Made by a program: the position numbers and the translations under genes. 64,000 nucleotides of DNA, taken from Triatoma infestans (taxonomy: Eukaryota > Arthropoda > Insecta > Hemiptera > Reduviidae). The notes beneath the pieces are model-generated. The model worked only from the letters and a program-made list of their open reading frames with translations. It did not search any database and was not told where the DNA came from. The stretch spans positions 124,001 to 188,000 of the forward strand of contig JAAEAF010000183.1 of NCBI GenBank assembly GCA_011037195.1, written 5' to 3'. This document shows positions 21,926-32,979 of this stretch, piece after piece (the first letter of the stretch is position 1; every line of letters starts with the position of its first letter).

Positions 21926-22309
21926 GACCGGCGCCAGATACTTCAACGCTGCTTTTCTTATAAGCGCACCTCAATGCGCAATACCTCCTCTGGCCAACCT
22001 TCCTGGAACAGACTAATAGGTTACAATCATGTACAGGCTTTACGCTCCCTTCTAGAGCTAGCTGTTGCCTACTACCCTCTAAGAGCTATCTCGTAATTAA
22101 ACTCGTAATTCAGAGCTTAAGTGATTCTAGGCTAATACTAGTCAAATGAGAAAAGTTCTTTAGTAAATGTTTTTTATTAACACTTTCACTAAATTAATAA
22201 TACTATAATGTTACTTTATATTCCGATTTTCATCTGGTTATTCCCCTAGTCCAATACATGAAACCATATGATAACTATTTTATTGTAATTTCTTTGTATA
22301 TTTAATTTA

Positions 22310-22690
22310 TATTATATGCTTTTCCTGTTGAAGAAGCAGGCAAGAGATGAAATCGGTTTCTTCTGTAGACACCACCTTTTGTAGGACATCGGGGCATTTA
22401 ATCGGGGCTATATCTTGTCCATTAGTGACCCCTACGCGATCGCCAGGCTTCAAGGTTGTCAGTGGCGATGTGTAATGGCGGCGATAACACCAATCTTTTG
22501 CCTTCATATACGATCCTTTTCCTTACTTTCAAATAGCTGGATGTCTGGCCGTTCCCACAAGAGAACTGACTACTTTGTATAGGCAATGTTGTCCTGATTC
22601 TTCTGTTCATAAGCAACTGGGCAAAACTCAATCCATTTTTGAGAAGAGTTGCCAGATAACAGCAATCTTGATTGATGCCCACTGTTCGGT
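22310..22690 (-). pseudogene. Ty3/gypsy integrase C-terminal remnant
   Basis: Minus strand: LSFAQLLMNRRIRTTLP (the SPAQLLMGRRLRTxLP block at the end of gypsy integrase cores), then QTSSYLKVRKRIVYEGK. After a frameshift it continues DWCYRRHYTSPLTTLKPGDRV and GQDIAP, the linker and the L-x-PGDxV segment of the C-terminal domain. Two frames are needed to read it, so it is broken. No LTR or upstream pol was recognised nearby. Confidence 0.65.
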
Positions 22691-22699
22691 ATTTAATAT

Positions 22700-23525
22700 A
22701 AATTTAAATTTGCCGCCAACATTGTACAATAATTTCATTTCCGAGTGGGCCCTGTACTGCTTTGATAAATTTTTACTAATCGATTAGAGGGGATCTTATA
22801 TCATTTAATAATACTTTCCTAATCTGTTAGGCTGTGTCCTAAGTGAGGAGAGAGGATAGTGTGTGCATTATCGTCCTCTCATTTGAGTCTTAATGCAATA
22901 CTCTCGTACGAAAAAGTAGTGTTTGCATTCATTAAAATGATTCAGTCCATAGTATTCATCCCAGTTTGCCTTTAGTCGTGAAAACCCTAGTCAATTACTT
23001 TTGGTTTTCCATGGTAATGTCGCTAAGCTGGCTAAATAGTTGACTGAGTTGCCACGGTTCTCCTGGCCTAGACTGGTTCAAATTGGTTGTTAGTTCCGGT
23101 TGAATTTCTTGCCGTACAGCTTCTGGGAGCCTTTATCCACGATCAACAGCCAAGCTGTGTATGGGTGAAGACTCAAGATTTACTTAGTGAAGGCACTAAG
23201 AATTATTTCCTTATTCGTATTTTTCCTCTGCCCTTTTCCCTGATATAGGCTAAGGACGCATGGGTCTTCCAACACTGGCAACTAGGGATTCTGCGTTTCA
23301 AGATAAGTGCCATTCCTTTGGCTTATTGAATGTGATAATAAATTAATTAAATTATTCACTTTTTGTCTCGGTCCAGTTATTTATTGTGCAATGGCTACAA
23401 AAGGGACAAATACTATTTGCTACCCATTTTTAAATTCTAATTTACATGTCAGTTTTTTCTCCGCAAATAATTATTTAAATTTTCTATTTTCTCAAATTAT
23501 ATAAAGTCCATTCAATATAATATTT
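22700..23525. other. No gene recognised
   Basis: No domain or known repeat is seen. It ends in AT-rich sequence just before the RNase H fragment. Confidence 0.35.
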
Positions 23526-23529
23526 TAAA

Positions 23530-24182
23530 ATAGAGTCAGTAAATAGAACCATCTGTGCTGAGGAGAACCTGCGCATGGGCTCTAGGAATAGAGAGATATG
23601 CATCTCCTCCCTGGTCAGGGAGTGTAGAGACTCCCTGGAGGCATTATCCCGGCACAACAAAGTTCGGCTAGTATGGGTGCCGGGGCATAAGGGGATTACA
23701 GGTAACGAAATAGCCGACCAACTGGCCAGGGAGGGAGCGAATACTCCCTTTTGTGGGCCGGAACCTGCTCTAGGGGTAGCCAAAAGTATGGCGATGGCGT
23801 CTCTGAGAGAATGGACTCGGAGGGATCATAATCGTCACTGGAGGCTAAGTACTGGGGCAAAACACGGCAAAATGGTTATGCCAGAGCTGTGTAGAAGAGG
23901 GACCAGAGACAACCTGGGTCTAAGTAGGTATCAGATTTTTCTGATAACGGGCCTGTTTACTGGGCATGGTAGGTTCAAAAAACATCTGCACAAGGTGGGG
24001 TTGGTGGATACAGAGTGCTTGTGTAGACTGTGTCAGAAGGAGGAGAGACGGCCTCTCACCTGCTGTTTGATTGCGTTGCTATTGGTAGATTGCGGTACGA
24101 GATCTTCGGTACGTTGAGACCGGAGGAAATCGTACTCCAAGAAGGACTGGGGAGGACCCTGCATCATTCTAATTCTAAATAG
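23530..24182 (+). pseudogene. 5'-truncated LINE: RNase H C-terminal half and tail
   Basis: A long frame (23533-24117) reads CRDSLEALSRHNKVRLVWVPG, then HKGITGNEIADQLAREGANT (intact W-V-P-G-H and GNExAD, the last catalytic Asp of RNase H), FCGPEPALG, RDNLGLSRYQIFLITGLFTG, HGRFKKHLHKVGLVD and C-x2-C. A 2-base insertion near 24048 (GAGAGACGG) shifts the frame. The other frame then continues ASHLLFDCVAIGRLR to the proper end at TAG 24180-24182. The lack of early stops indicates a recent copy with one disabling frameshift. RNase H here would degrade RNA in RNA/DNA hybrids. Reverse transcriptase is missing. Confidence 0.75.
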
Positions 24183-24309
24183 AACCAGGTGATTCACTAT
24201 TTTATGTTGATTTTCGTTTATTTAATTTATATTATTTGATATCTAAAATAGATTCTGAATCCATATATTCGAAGAATTCTGAAATCAACCCGAAAGAATT
24301 AACAACCAA

Positions 24310-24555
24310 CATTCGAAGAGTCTCCTTTTCTGTGCGTGTGTATGTGTGTTAACAGAATCTCACAAAAACGAAAAACTCGTAGGTAGTACAAACTTGGTAT
24401 CCCATTTAGGCACAGTACCACCGCGCATTAGACCGGAAAGATTTCAAGCAAAATCCATCAACCGGATATTATTGAATGAATTTTTTTCAAAGTTTTTCAT
24501 GATTTCCTCTTTTACGGGCTCCAATGATATTGTTTTAACTTCTCGTATACTAACT

Positions 24556-24592
<37 letters not shown>

Positions 24593-24700
24593 ATTATCCC
24601 TTTTATTTAAAACTTCTGTCCCGGGTAAATTTATTTTTTGAGAGCCTTGGATGGAACAGTAGCGGTTATTCTTTCCTCTAAAATACCACTTCAAATATAA
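24310..24700 (-). repeat. HR repeat fragment
   Basis: HR order on this orientation: (TG)n-like GTGCGTGTGTATGTGTG, CTCACAAAAACGAAAAACTCGTAGG, CAAACTTGGTATCCCATTTAGG, a CGGATATT box and TTTTACGGGCTCC. A (CA)n(TA)n microsatellite lies at 24558-24592. Confidence 0.5.
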
Positions 24701-25157
24701 TACTGGCTTTACCATCTACATAATACTAACACACTTGAAAGCCTTGTTAGAATTCCCCAAATCTGTAGAAAATCGGTTTACCAGAAGCAAGATTTTACAG
24801 AATAGATTTCTGAGTTTGTTTGTTTGTTTTTTTTTTGTTTTTTTTTTGGAATTTTTTTTTACGATAAATAATTACAACGATATTCTTTAAACTTGCAATG
24901 TTTGCTGTGTAGATAGAAATGTATTATTTGAAACATGTTCCTACAAAAAAATTGATTTTAAGAGGGGTATTAGAGGGGTTTTTCAGTTTAGTTTTTAAAT
25001 TTAAATTTGCATAAGGTCTGTTGGTTTTTTTTATATAAAGCGCTCCACATAAGAGGCTCCTGTATTCAAGGAAAAATCCCCCACCACCATGTTTATGGTC
25101 GAATCGAACTAAACATTGGTAACGTTGCAATTTTTTATAGTAAATTTTTTTATTAAA

Positions 25158-25258
25158 TTAATTAGAGCAAGAGAAAAATCGTATTAATTAGAGCAAGAGA
25201 AAATCGTATTAATTAGAGCAAGAGAAAAATCGTATTATTAGAGCAAGAGAAAATCGTG
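25158..25258. repeat. Short tandem repeat, about 4 units of 30-34 bp
   Basis: AATTAGAGCAAGAGAAAAATCGTATT is repeated four times with small indels between about 25158 and 25258. Confidence 0.85.
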
Positions 25259-26380
25259 TACACTTGATGGAATGTTTATAATATTCATTTCTCCTCTCTT
25301 CTTTTTACATAAAAGCTTATTTTTTTTTTTTTTATTGAAGTAATTAAATTTTGTTGGGAGGAATATAAGAAGTGAAGCCAATAAATTTAGGACCACCAAA
25401 GTTGATCCTGCTAACACAGCATCCCTGCCTATCAATTTTAATATATATAGTTTTTTTTTTTACTCTACCTTCAGGAATTATAGTATCCGATTTTCTTTAT
25501 ATATCTAATTTATTATACAACCATTCATCAAAAATTTATGCAATTTTGATAAAAAAAAACTTTTGATTATATAATTTATTTAATCTAATATTTAAATTGT
25601 GTGTAAACACAATCTAACTTGTTTGTTTATGCAAAATGGCCATGTTCCATTTTCTTTATAAAGGATTCAGCCGGATTCTGATTTGATTCATGTTGTGTAC
25701 TATGAACTTTTAACAAGAAGTATAAAGATTGAATTTAGTGAATAGCTTCTATCAATAATGCTGAGTACCAGATGTATACAGGAGATGATTTGTGTACGAT
25801 GTAGCTTGCATTTGTTTTTTTGGGTCTCATAGTTTCATATTCGATCTAGGGGGGGGGCATATTATAGTGGCACAAAAGTAAAGTAATGTTTTGTGAACAA
25901 TATGAATCAACCTACACAATTTTTCGGCAATACATTTAATTTTCATTAATATTATATGTTGTGTTGGTAAAATCGTAATAATTTATTCAAACAGCACTCT
26001 GGGGGAAACCCTGACAAAACACCCCCTCCCTAAGAAACTGAGAAATGCGTTTTAATTTCCCAGAAAAAAATATCATAAATAAAAGTGTTTATTTTCTTGT
26101 GCATATAAAATGGTTAAGCAGGCGTTTTTTTTAAAGAAAACAACAAAATAAATAACTTTCAACTTTCTAACGCCGTAACTTTCAAACACCGCATTCCCTG
26201 TTCATAATCAAGCGGTATTTGTAAGTTTCAACTTACTGAGATTTTTTTTTATTTTGTTTTAAGTTATTTGACTAATGGGAAATCTCGTCTCTGAAGAGTT
26301 CTCAAAGTAAATAAGTGACATCTGAGACCATGTAGCGAGACCTCGGTGCTTTGATGTCTGGATTTCAGCTACCGGGGCTT
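25259..26380. other. No gene recognised; diverged HR fragment at 25980-26110
   Basis: Around 25985-26110 CACTCTGGGGGAAACCCTGACAAA, AGAAATGCGTTTTAATTTCCC and ATAAATAAAAGTGTTTATTT recall an HR monomer. A G-run lies at about 25850-25857. Nothing else is recognised. Confidence 0.35.
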
Positions 26381-26389
26381 ACTAGCCTT

Positions 26390-26880
26390 GATATTGCCAA
26401 TCAGATAATGAGAAGTAGAAGCAGTGTATGAAACTACTAAACTCGGTAATTTGCGGTAGATTGGTCGGTAAGAATAAGAACGGGCTAAAGAGGTTGTGAA
26501 AAATACTATACTTTATGCTGCGGAGACGTGACGTACCACTAAATGACTGGTAAGTAAGCTTCTCATGTTAGCGATGAATTTTTGGATGTAATAAGAAAAC
26601 GGTAATAAGAAGACGCAATGAGGGCGAAGGGGAATATTGTCTATGAGATAGAGACGCGAAAGATAAAGTGGTAAGGTTATGGGTGAGGAAAAATGGCCTA
26701 AAAAAATGATATAGTACTTTCCAGAAGAATGGCGCAGCAAGAGATCTCCGGAAAGGACAGTGGTTGAACAGAGGAAAGTGGATTTTTTGGGCATTAAGAA
26801 TTGTTTGAAGCCTCTCAACAGAAAAAGAAAGTTTACAGAAGAAGATATAAATAATCAAGAGAGTAAAATTTAAACGCAAT
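26390..26880 (+). pseudogene. C-terminal tail of a non-LTR retrotransposon
   Basis: On the plus strand, across stops, VVKNTILYAAET is followed by LVSKLLMLAMNFW. This is the thumb-region pattern Y-x-A-E-T-W...LL-x-x-E-M-x-F-W of insect LINE pol. EEKWPKKMI and YFPEEWRSKRSPERT match the R-W-P-K-K-basic-linker end of the same proteins. Many stops; heavily decayed. Minus-strand open frames here are shadows. Confidence 0.5.
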
Positions 26881-27200
26881 TATATTCGAATGGCAGTAAA
26901 GAGAAATGGAGAAAACATGCATACCCCTCAATCGTTGCTCCAAAAAAAAAAAGGTTCAACATTTTCTCCGAGAAAGAGTATAAACAATAATTTGTAGTAT
27001 GAGAGATACAGTTTATTTAAAAAAAAAAACTAAGTGGGGCTGCACAACTAGGTTGAGTTGCAGAGAACACAGCATACCAATCAATCAACTAGGACAAGTC
27101 ACACGAAAATAAAAGAAAATCAAAAACACAAACATGTACACATTTTTAGCGAATAAAAGAAAACAAACACACTTAACTCTACTTAAGCCTAATAAAAAAA

Positions 27201-27760
27201 TCATTTGTCACTATTAATAAATATGGTTTTTTTTATAATCGCTAGTGAGTCGATAAGAATGAGCTCGTTGAGCGACGTTAGTTTGCTCTGGTCGTGACCG
27301 ACCATGTCAAAAAACTTTGCCATTCTGTTCCTCTCGAACCGAACCAGAGTCCCTGGACCTGAAACTTCTATATCGCCGAAGTGCTCCCTGGACTTCTCCT
27401 GGTAGTAGGCGATGCACTTCTCATAGGTACGGCGCTTCTCCGTGTCGATCTTCTCTGCCTGATCAGGATCGTTAGACTCGTACCTAATTGTGGGATCCAG
27501 GTTATATGCCAACTTGCTGCTCTTCCTGAAGGCCAGGATATCTGCATACCAGGTCGACCCTGCGTCATCGACAGCGAACACCTCCTCGTAGCACACAAAA
27601 TCCTTCATGCCTTCCAGTAGCTCCATGATGTGTGTTTGACATGGTGGTGGCCGGCGAGTGACAATGAGCATGCTGTGTGGAAATTACCAAGCACTTGGGC
27701 TGGTGTTTCATTCTACCTACCTACCATCGGCGGCAGAGTAGTCCAACATCTCCTGGCTTC
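27201..27760 (-). pseudogene. Restriction-like endonuclease end of an R2-type LINE
   Basis: Minus strand. A degenerate region at about 27740-27680 (ETPAQVLGNFHTACSL) matches the His/Cys-containing segment before the endonuclease. The 156-codon frame 27671-27201 then reads YADILAFRKSSKLAYNLDP and TIRYESNDPDQAEKIDTEKR. That fits the P-D-x(10-20)-D...E pattern of the restriction-like endonuclease of R2/NeSL/R4-type LINEs (with Ala for the Pro). Next come TYEKCIAYYQEK and an end matching the family's FF...L...I-L-x-D-S-x-x-I-x terminus (NELILIDSLAIIKKTIF). The endonuclease nicks target DNA to prime reverse transcription. There is no reverse transcriptase upstream, so the copy is truncated, although this last domain is open. 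Confidence 0.6.
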
Positions 27761-27799
27761 TGTGCGGCAACCGCCAGTACTCCACGAAGAGGAATTGTC

Positions 27800-28340
27800 A
27801 TTGAATAAAATATAAAGTTTAAAGAAAATCCAAGCACTATTTACGAGTAAATTGCGAAAATGATTTGATAAAGAGGCACTTCCGGTTGACGATTATTGTT
27901 CGAATTTGTTGTGGTGGTTGGTTCCGCAGAGCTGGAAAGCATCAGAGACATTTTCCGTGGTAGCCTGCTTCGTTTTGCTTTTGTGGTCATCGACCGGTTT
28001 CGGGCGTTCGCCCATCTTCAGGATGCGTTCTTCAGACAGTGTGCCAACACAGACTCGTACAGAGACTTAGTTTCACACTAACTGAAGATGGGCGAACGCC
28101 CGAAACCGGTCGATGACCACAAAATGAAGCAGGCTACCACGGAAAATGTCTCTGATGATTGTTCGAATTCTTTATGTCAGATCCGGTGTTGGTAATTAAA
28201 TGGAGTATCAAGTTTGGATCCTTCCTACAAGTGGTACTCACAGACTATTGGCTAAAAAAAAACAACATTTTATTCGTTTATCAGGAAAGTTGAAACCAGT
28301 ATTTCCTTCCAATAATTAGTCAATTTTAAAAATTAGTCAC
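27800..28340. repeat. HR repeat fragment split by an FB element
   Basis: Before the insert: AAATTGCGAAAATGATTTG and GGCACTTCCGGTTGACG. After it: TCAGATCCGGTGTTGGTAATTAAA, GAGTATCAAGTTTGGA. These are consecutive blocks of an HR repeat, so the FB element interrupted it. Confidence 0.55.
27906..28157. mobile_element. FB foldback element with exact 12-bp target duplication
   Basis: 252 bp between two perfect copies of ATTGTTCGAATT (27894-27905 and 28158-28169). The long end is at the left (GTTGTGGTGGTTGGTTCCGC, AGAGCTGGAAAGCATCAGAG), the short end at the right. The left arm, read on the minus strand (28026-27986), carries an intact hammerhead-like motif: GCATC, CTGAAGA, GGGCGAACGCCC, GAAA, CCGGTC, GATGAC. 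The right arm begins at 28083 directly with CTGAAGA and lacks its stem I 5' side. It contains a (CTTTTG) insertion relative to other copies. No coding. Confidence 0.88.
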
Positions 28341-28344
28341 GATC

Positions 28345-29120
28345 ATAATGTTTATCTTATAGCAATAAGTGAAAGTAAGTGTAAATTTAATTGTAATTTT
28401 GCAAAAACAAGATTTATTTTCAAAAGGTTTAAAGTGTGCCATTTGACTTTAAATGTTATACAAATAAGGCAGACAGTTTTTAAACAAATGAAAGTAATTA
28501 TTTTTGATAATTAAACTCATTAATTAAGATGCAGAAAACTTAGAATTGTTAAAAAATAATTTGAAATTTATTTGAATTTCAGATGAGTCTAATTTTTTTA
28601 ATATAAGAAATTTCCCAGATAAATCCTTTCCATAATTTTCACCTGCACAATGAAAAACAGTAGAAGTGAGAAAAAAAAAATTATATAAACAATTAGTAAA
28701 GTTATAATATTTTTTTTGCCTTTTTTCATTAAAAGAAAATAAAGGCAGAAGGTGAAAATATACTAGAAGAGTTTTCATCTGTTTGAGTAGAAATACTACT
28801 AGCCAACTGGCAAGGGTATGCAATTAAGGAAAAATTTAATTAGGAATTAAAACAGGGAGCTGTTTTATTAAGGTTCCCTAATGATTCCCGTCTTTGTGTT
28901 GCAGAAGGACGCCTTAATTATACTACTTTTGTAATGTAATATAGGACAGGAGAGGTTACTTGTCTGTGTCTGTGATGTCAGAATTTATATATGTCTAAAT
29001 ATCATACAACTTAAAATCACCAATTATAAATTAAAATGCTCTGCTTGTTCTTTAGCCAATAATATGGATTTATGAATCCAAGTGAAACAAATATACTTTT
29101 ACTGAATCATTCTTTTATTT
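28345..29120. other. AT-rich stretch, nothing recognised
   Basis: No domain or repeat is recognised; short open frames appear incidental. Confidence 0.4.
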
Positions 29121-29122
29121 TT

Positions 29123-29366
29123 TTATTTATTTATTTAAGGCGTCTCAACATCTGTGGTCATTTGCGCCCGGAGCCTTCTCAGTGCATTGCCGGCCTCCGG
29201 ACAGTGTCTCTTTCTCCCGTTACAGACAACACTGTCATCACCGGACAGTGAGCTGTAGAGGCTCCTAGGAAGAGAAAATCTAAGGGCAGCACGGCTGGAT
29301 TCGAACCCGTGATCTCCGCGTTGCTAGTCCAGTCCAGCGCGCTACCACTGAGCTAATCCCTTCCCT
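29123..29366 (-). repeat. SINE-1, tRNA-derived, copy 2
   Basis: The minus strand begins GGGAAGGGATTAGCTCAGTGG. The A box TTAGCTCAGTGGTAGCGCG is well preserved, and the B box GGTTCGAATCC sits at 29307-29297 at tRNA spacing. A conserved body follows (TTAGATTTTCTCTTCCTAGG, CTCTACAGCTCACTGTCCGG, CCGGAGGCCGGCA, GGCGCAAATGACCACAG, ATGTTGAGACG) and a TAAATAAA-type tail. The body is shared with 38524-38755. The head lacks a foldable full cloverleaf with a CCA-ready end, so this is a SINE. Confidence 0.85.
29297..29307 (-). promoter_or_regulatory. Pol III B box of SINE-1
   Basis: GGTTCGAATCC on the minus strand matches the B box consensus GGTTCGANTCC exactly. Confidence 0.7.
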
Positions 29367-29369
29367 GTC

Positions 29370-30050
29370 TCACTCTGGTTAAACAGTCAGGGTTATTCTT
29401 TTACTACACTTTTTTTTTTTGTGGAGGCAATGAACCTGTTGGTTATTACGCCACCAAGACTCAACCGATCAACCCATACAGTGACAAAAATATAAATATA
29501 AATAGATAAACAAATATGAAAAATAAAAATTAAAAACTCAAATATATAAACACAACCAGAGGCATTCCAGAAATTGTACTAACAATTCGCAGAAACCTAA
29601 CACAATGACTATTTAATAAGAGAACCAATCTAAAGGCTTCACTACCACTGATAAAGAATTGCAAATACTAAACACTTAACAACAATTAACAATATAAATA
29701 TAAAACTATATTCCTTCATACAGGCGGATATCTTTCAGGTACTGTACTATTAATGTTGTTGAGGTTATTACCTAGTGCTTCCACTATTCTATTTGGAATA
29801 CAGTTTAACAATCTCCCATGAGCTATAGGGGCACACTTCTCTACTCATCAGGTATCCATGAGTTACGCGGGTATGATCATTTTTCCAGTGGAGTTATCAC
29901 CATTTCTTCCCTCCTTGTTACCACTGTAAAATTGTGGTGTACCAGGGTGTTACGATGTTGTTAGCATTCACTGAGGTCCAACCATCTTGCCAATCTTGAC
30001 GAATTTTCTTTGTTATACATTTATTACGTCAATCGGCCCGTGTCTCTCGT
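29370..30050. other. No gene recognised
   Basis: AT-rich; I see no coding or repeat match except the LTR-like repeat that follows. Confidence 0.35.
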
Positions 30051-30056
30051 ATGTGC

Positions 30057-30085
30057 TGTAATAGGATCCGAAGAGAGGGTCCAAA

Positions 30086-30139
<54 letters not shown>

Positions 30140-30416
30140 GATCACTCTCTAGTTTAGGCCAGACTAGAGTTGGACAAACTGTTTAAATAGTTGCAGTGTC
30201 AGCAGTAGGAGGGGGTCGACCGACAGTCTTGCAGCAGAGTTCATACAGCAGTCACAACGCGTCATCATCCTTTCTCTTTACCTCTCACTAACATTTTATA
30301 TATTTTAGTGTAAAGTCCAGACAGTTTGTGCTACTATTCCATTATACAGCGTTCGGGTTTACTTCTAGTTTATTTATCTATCTAACCCAACTTCTCTCCT
30401 TCTCAAACCTATTATA
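30057..30416. mobile_element. LTR-like repeat, family A, copy 2
   Basis: Same family as 887-1207, starting TGTAATAGGATCC and ending CTATTATA. It carries an expanded (GA)n(GACA)n tract at about 30092-30140 that copy 1 has only as a short GAGAGAGAGACA. The conserved blocks GGATCACTCTCTAG, GCAGAGTTCATAC and ATATATTTTAGTGT keep their spacing. Probable solo LTR. Confidence 0.55.
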
Positions 30417-30599
30417 GTGGTCTCCATATTTGTGTCATCTCTTTAGCCGCCAAATCAGTGAGTTCATTGGTATATAAAGATGCCTCTTGTTAGATAAAAA
30501 TTCTGTACAATTGGATGCCTCGAATGTGCCTCTCAATTCCTCCGACAATTCTTATTGAAGACCTGAATGGCAAAGTTACTTCAACCTTCAAATTTTTAC

Positions 30600-31480
30600 T
30601 TTCTATTACTTCCTGGTAACAAGAAGTATTGCGGTCGTGTAAAATTAGCGAATTTGTGTTTGCCTCGGAAATACATTTTAAAGTACCCTGAGAATGAAAA
30701 GAAAATTGTTTTCAGCGAATGGTGAATGGTATGTTTGTGTGTGTGCGTGCGTGTGAACAAAATATCTCTTACTTTACTTTACACTGTTTCATCCCCGCAA
30801 AGGGGTTGCCGTTGAGAACCAAGAACGTCTCTCCACTTCTTCCTACCTTTCCAGACAACCTCTCGCAGGTCTTGTCCCGCCATTTTCTCCTCCATATCAT
30901 TGTATCCTCGGCCTGCCTCTTCTTCTGTGTCCTCTCGGGATCTAACTCGACCTCGACCTTAGATTTCAATCTTCTGACATATCCATACTCTGTCTGCATC
31001 CTTTCCATTATCTTCTCTCCCACTCCATTCCCGATACCCATCAACTCCCTTACCTATCATTCCGAACTCCGTCCATTCTGGCCTTCTTAAGATGCTTTCT
31101 CCAAAAGTTCTTTTTTACAACCTCGTGTTTTTTTTCACAACTTTTTTGTCATGGTCCAGGTTTCCGCCGCCCAGAGGAAAACTGAAAAAGTACAGTAAAG
31201 TAAACTGGTACTTCCGGTTGATCAATTTTGACCAAAATGTTATTGTCCATGTCTTCTGGTGGAAGTTAAACGATATAACAAGTTTGAATTTTCTACAATT
31301 TTTTTTAGTTATTAATTATCCTGACCATTAGTTATTCTGGCACACACACACACATAAACAAAGATCAATTTCAAAAACCATTTTTTCTGACTCAGGGGAC
31401 CTCTCAAAACATGTATTTCCGGTGAAATCTCAATTCTGCAACATTTTCTAGAATATTTTCTCTTATAGCAATAAGAGAAT
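30600..31480. repeat. HR repeat composite with hairpin blocks at both ends
   Basis: The left part (30607-30770) has the hairpin TACTTCCTGGTAACAAGAAGTA, GTCGTG and a (TG)n tract in minus orientation. The right part (31170-31480) has CTTCCGGTTGATC, a (CA)n tract, CTCAGGGGACCTC, ATTTCCGGTG and the hairpin TTTTCTCTTATAGCAATAAGAGAA in plus orientation. The LINE tail at 30765-31165 lies between them. The two halves may be two copies or one folded copy. Confidence 0.5.
30765..31165 (-). pseudogene. C-terminal tail of a non-LTR retrotransposon
   Basis: Minus strand, across frames. RRRGRPRI (the basic R-R-x-G-R-P linker) is followed by a W/E/R-rich end and STATPLRG near 30790. This is the extreme C-terminus seen in many insect LINE pol proteins (…W-R-x-x-V-x-x-A-T-P-L-R-G). 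The 91-codon open frame 31044-30769 is a neighbouring frame. It is 5'-truncated and frameshifted, and sits between HR halves, so it probably inserted there. Confidence 0.5.
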
Positions 31481-31489
31481 GTAAAAACA

Positions 31490-32600
31490 AAGAAAATAAT
31501 AAGATATGAATTCATTATTAGAGTACATTAATTATTGATTAATTGAGTATCACTGATAACAGGGAATGAGTTGAGAATTTTATGAAATAATGGTAGAATA
31601 CTGGGGAAGATATTTTTTTTTTTTAGCTGATACAAAATAGATAAATGCCTGGAATCAGACGATATGGAGAGTCTGTGTCAAGGCCATTCCTCCGACATGT
31701 TCACTACTATGCACTGATATGGAGTGAAACAATAGTAGTACCTAGGAAGTTGTATAGTGTATAGTAGCTGCCCGTATCACTTGTAACCAAAGATTACTCT
31801 AGCGGGACAACAAACATACGGACCACTAGGTGGGCCCACTAAACCCTTCTATCTCTGTGTTTGTTACTCTACAGTTTACGACAGCAGCAAGAGTTACAGA
31901 GAGAGAGTGGGTGAAGTTTTATAAATAATTCAGATATACTAAAACATAGAGGCATGCCGAGGATGAAATTCATGCTCATCCCCATTGCCCTGTTCGTTAA
32001 TAGTATTTCTCACCGTCCCTCTTCTCTTCAACATCCCTGAACATTTCCACTTCAGTCAGGATCGCGCTTTATAACCACAATATTTCCCCTCTACTGGTCA
32101 TGAATTTGAAATTTACTACTTTCAAGTCAAAAACACCCAAACCATCTATAAACGAATTATATTATGTACACACACACACACAAATATTTATATTACATTT
32201 CTTTTTATGAACTCTCAAAACTAATTCTCTACCATTTCTGAATTTTTGACATAAAGCAACAATTTTATTTTTATTACTCCATCTGTATATCCACTCGAAT
32301 AAATATATAATTAATTTATTTAATATTTATCCAATAAGGATGCTCTGAATACATTTAAGTAGAACTAGAGAGAGAGAGAGAAAAAATACCATTTTTTACT
32401 ATATAAAATGAGTTTCAAATTTATGTGTAAGTGTATTAATAAAAATTTTTTTTTTGACTTGAATGGCATAAATAAAAGTATTTATTCCTCTTGCCATTCT
32501 GCATTTTTTTTTCCATCTTTTTACTTTTATAATTTTCTACATACTTTTTTAGTAATACTATTGAGAGATATTGGCTCCGGATGATCCATTTTCCCGTTTT
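31490..32600. other. No gene recognised
   Basis: Holds short CA and GA repeats (32167-32181, 32368-32380) and AT-rich sequence; nothing is assigned. Confidence 0.4.
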
Positions 32601-32607
32601 AAAGCGA

Positions 32608-32800
32608 CTATGGATTGTTGTTGTGATTGGGTCTAGCAGAACTGGAAAGCATTGTAGATATTTTCCGTGATAGTCTGCATCAATTTGGTGGTCATCGACC
32701 GGGTTCGAGCGTAGAGCCCATCATCAGGATGTCTTGATATAACAGTGTGATTAACACAGAATGGCACAGAGCAAAATCAGTTTTGTACACTTCATAGTTT
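32608..32800 (+). repeat. FB element, single diverged arm
   Basis: One arm only: TTGTTGTGATTGGGTCTAGC, AGAACTGGAAAGCATTG, ATTTTCCGTGATAG, GTGGTCATCGACCGGGTTCG, CATCATCAGGATG and AACAGTGTGATTAACACAGA. On the minus strand the core reads CTGATGA and GAACCCGGTCGATGA, so the GAAA element is changed. No opposite arm follows. Confidence 0.6.
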
Positions 32801-32979
32801 ATATACTCCATAATTAACTGTAGGTATTATGAATGTTTTCTGAATTGTTCCCTATATCAAAAAGACTCAGACAAGATTTGCTGTGTTTCCCCCGGTTCTC
32901 TGTAACATCTTCTTCATACGATGTGGCCCTCTCTGATTGGAAGAAAAAATGCTCAAAAAAAAATGGGAGTGAAAGAGAA

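Noticed and set aside
25158..25258. Possible CRISPR-like array
   Set aside because: The four units are contiguous with no unique spacers, in a clearly eukaryotic setting. It is a simple tandem repeat.
26513..26879. Minus-strand open frames of 101 and 103 codons
   Set aside because: They are opposite the decayed plus-strand LINE tail; the products have no domain.
29297..29366. Possible tRNA gene
   Set aside because: A and B boxes are good, but the sequence continues into a SINE body repeated at 38524 and 11380. No separate acceptor stem closes.
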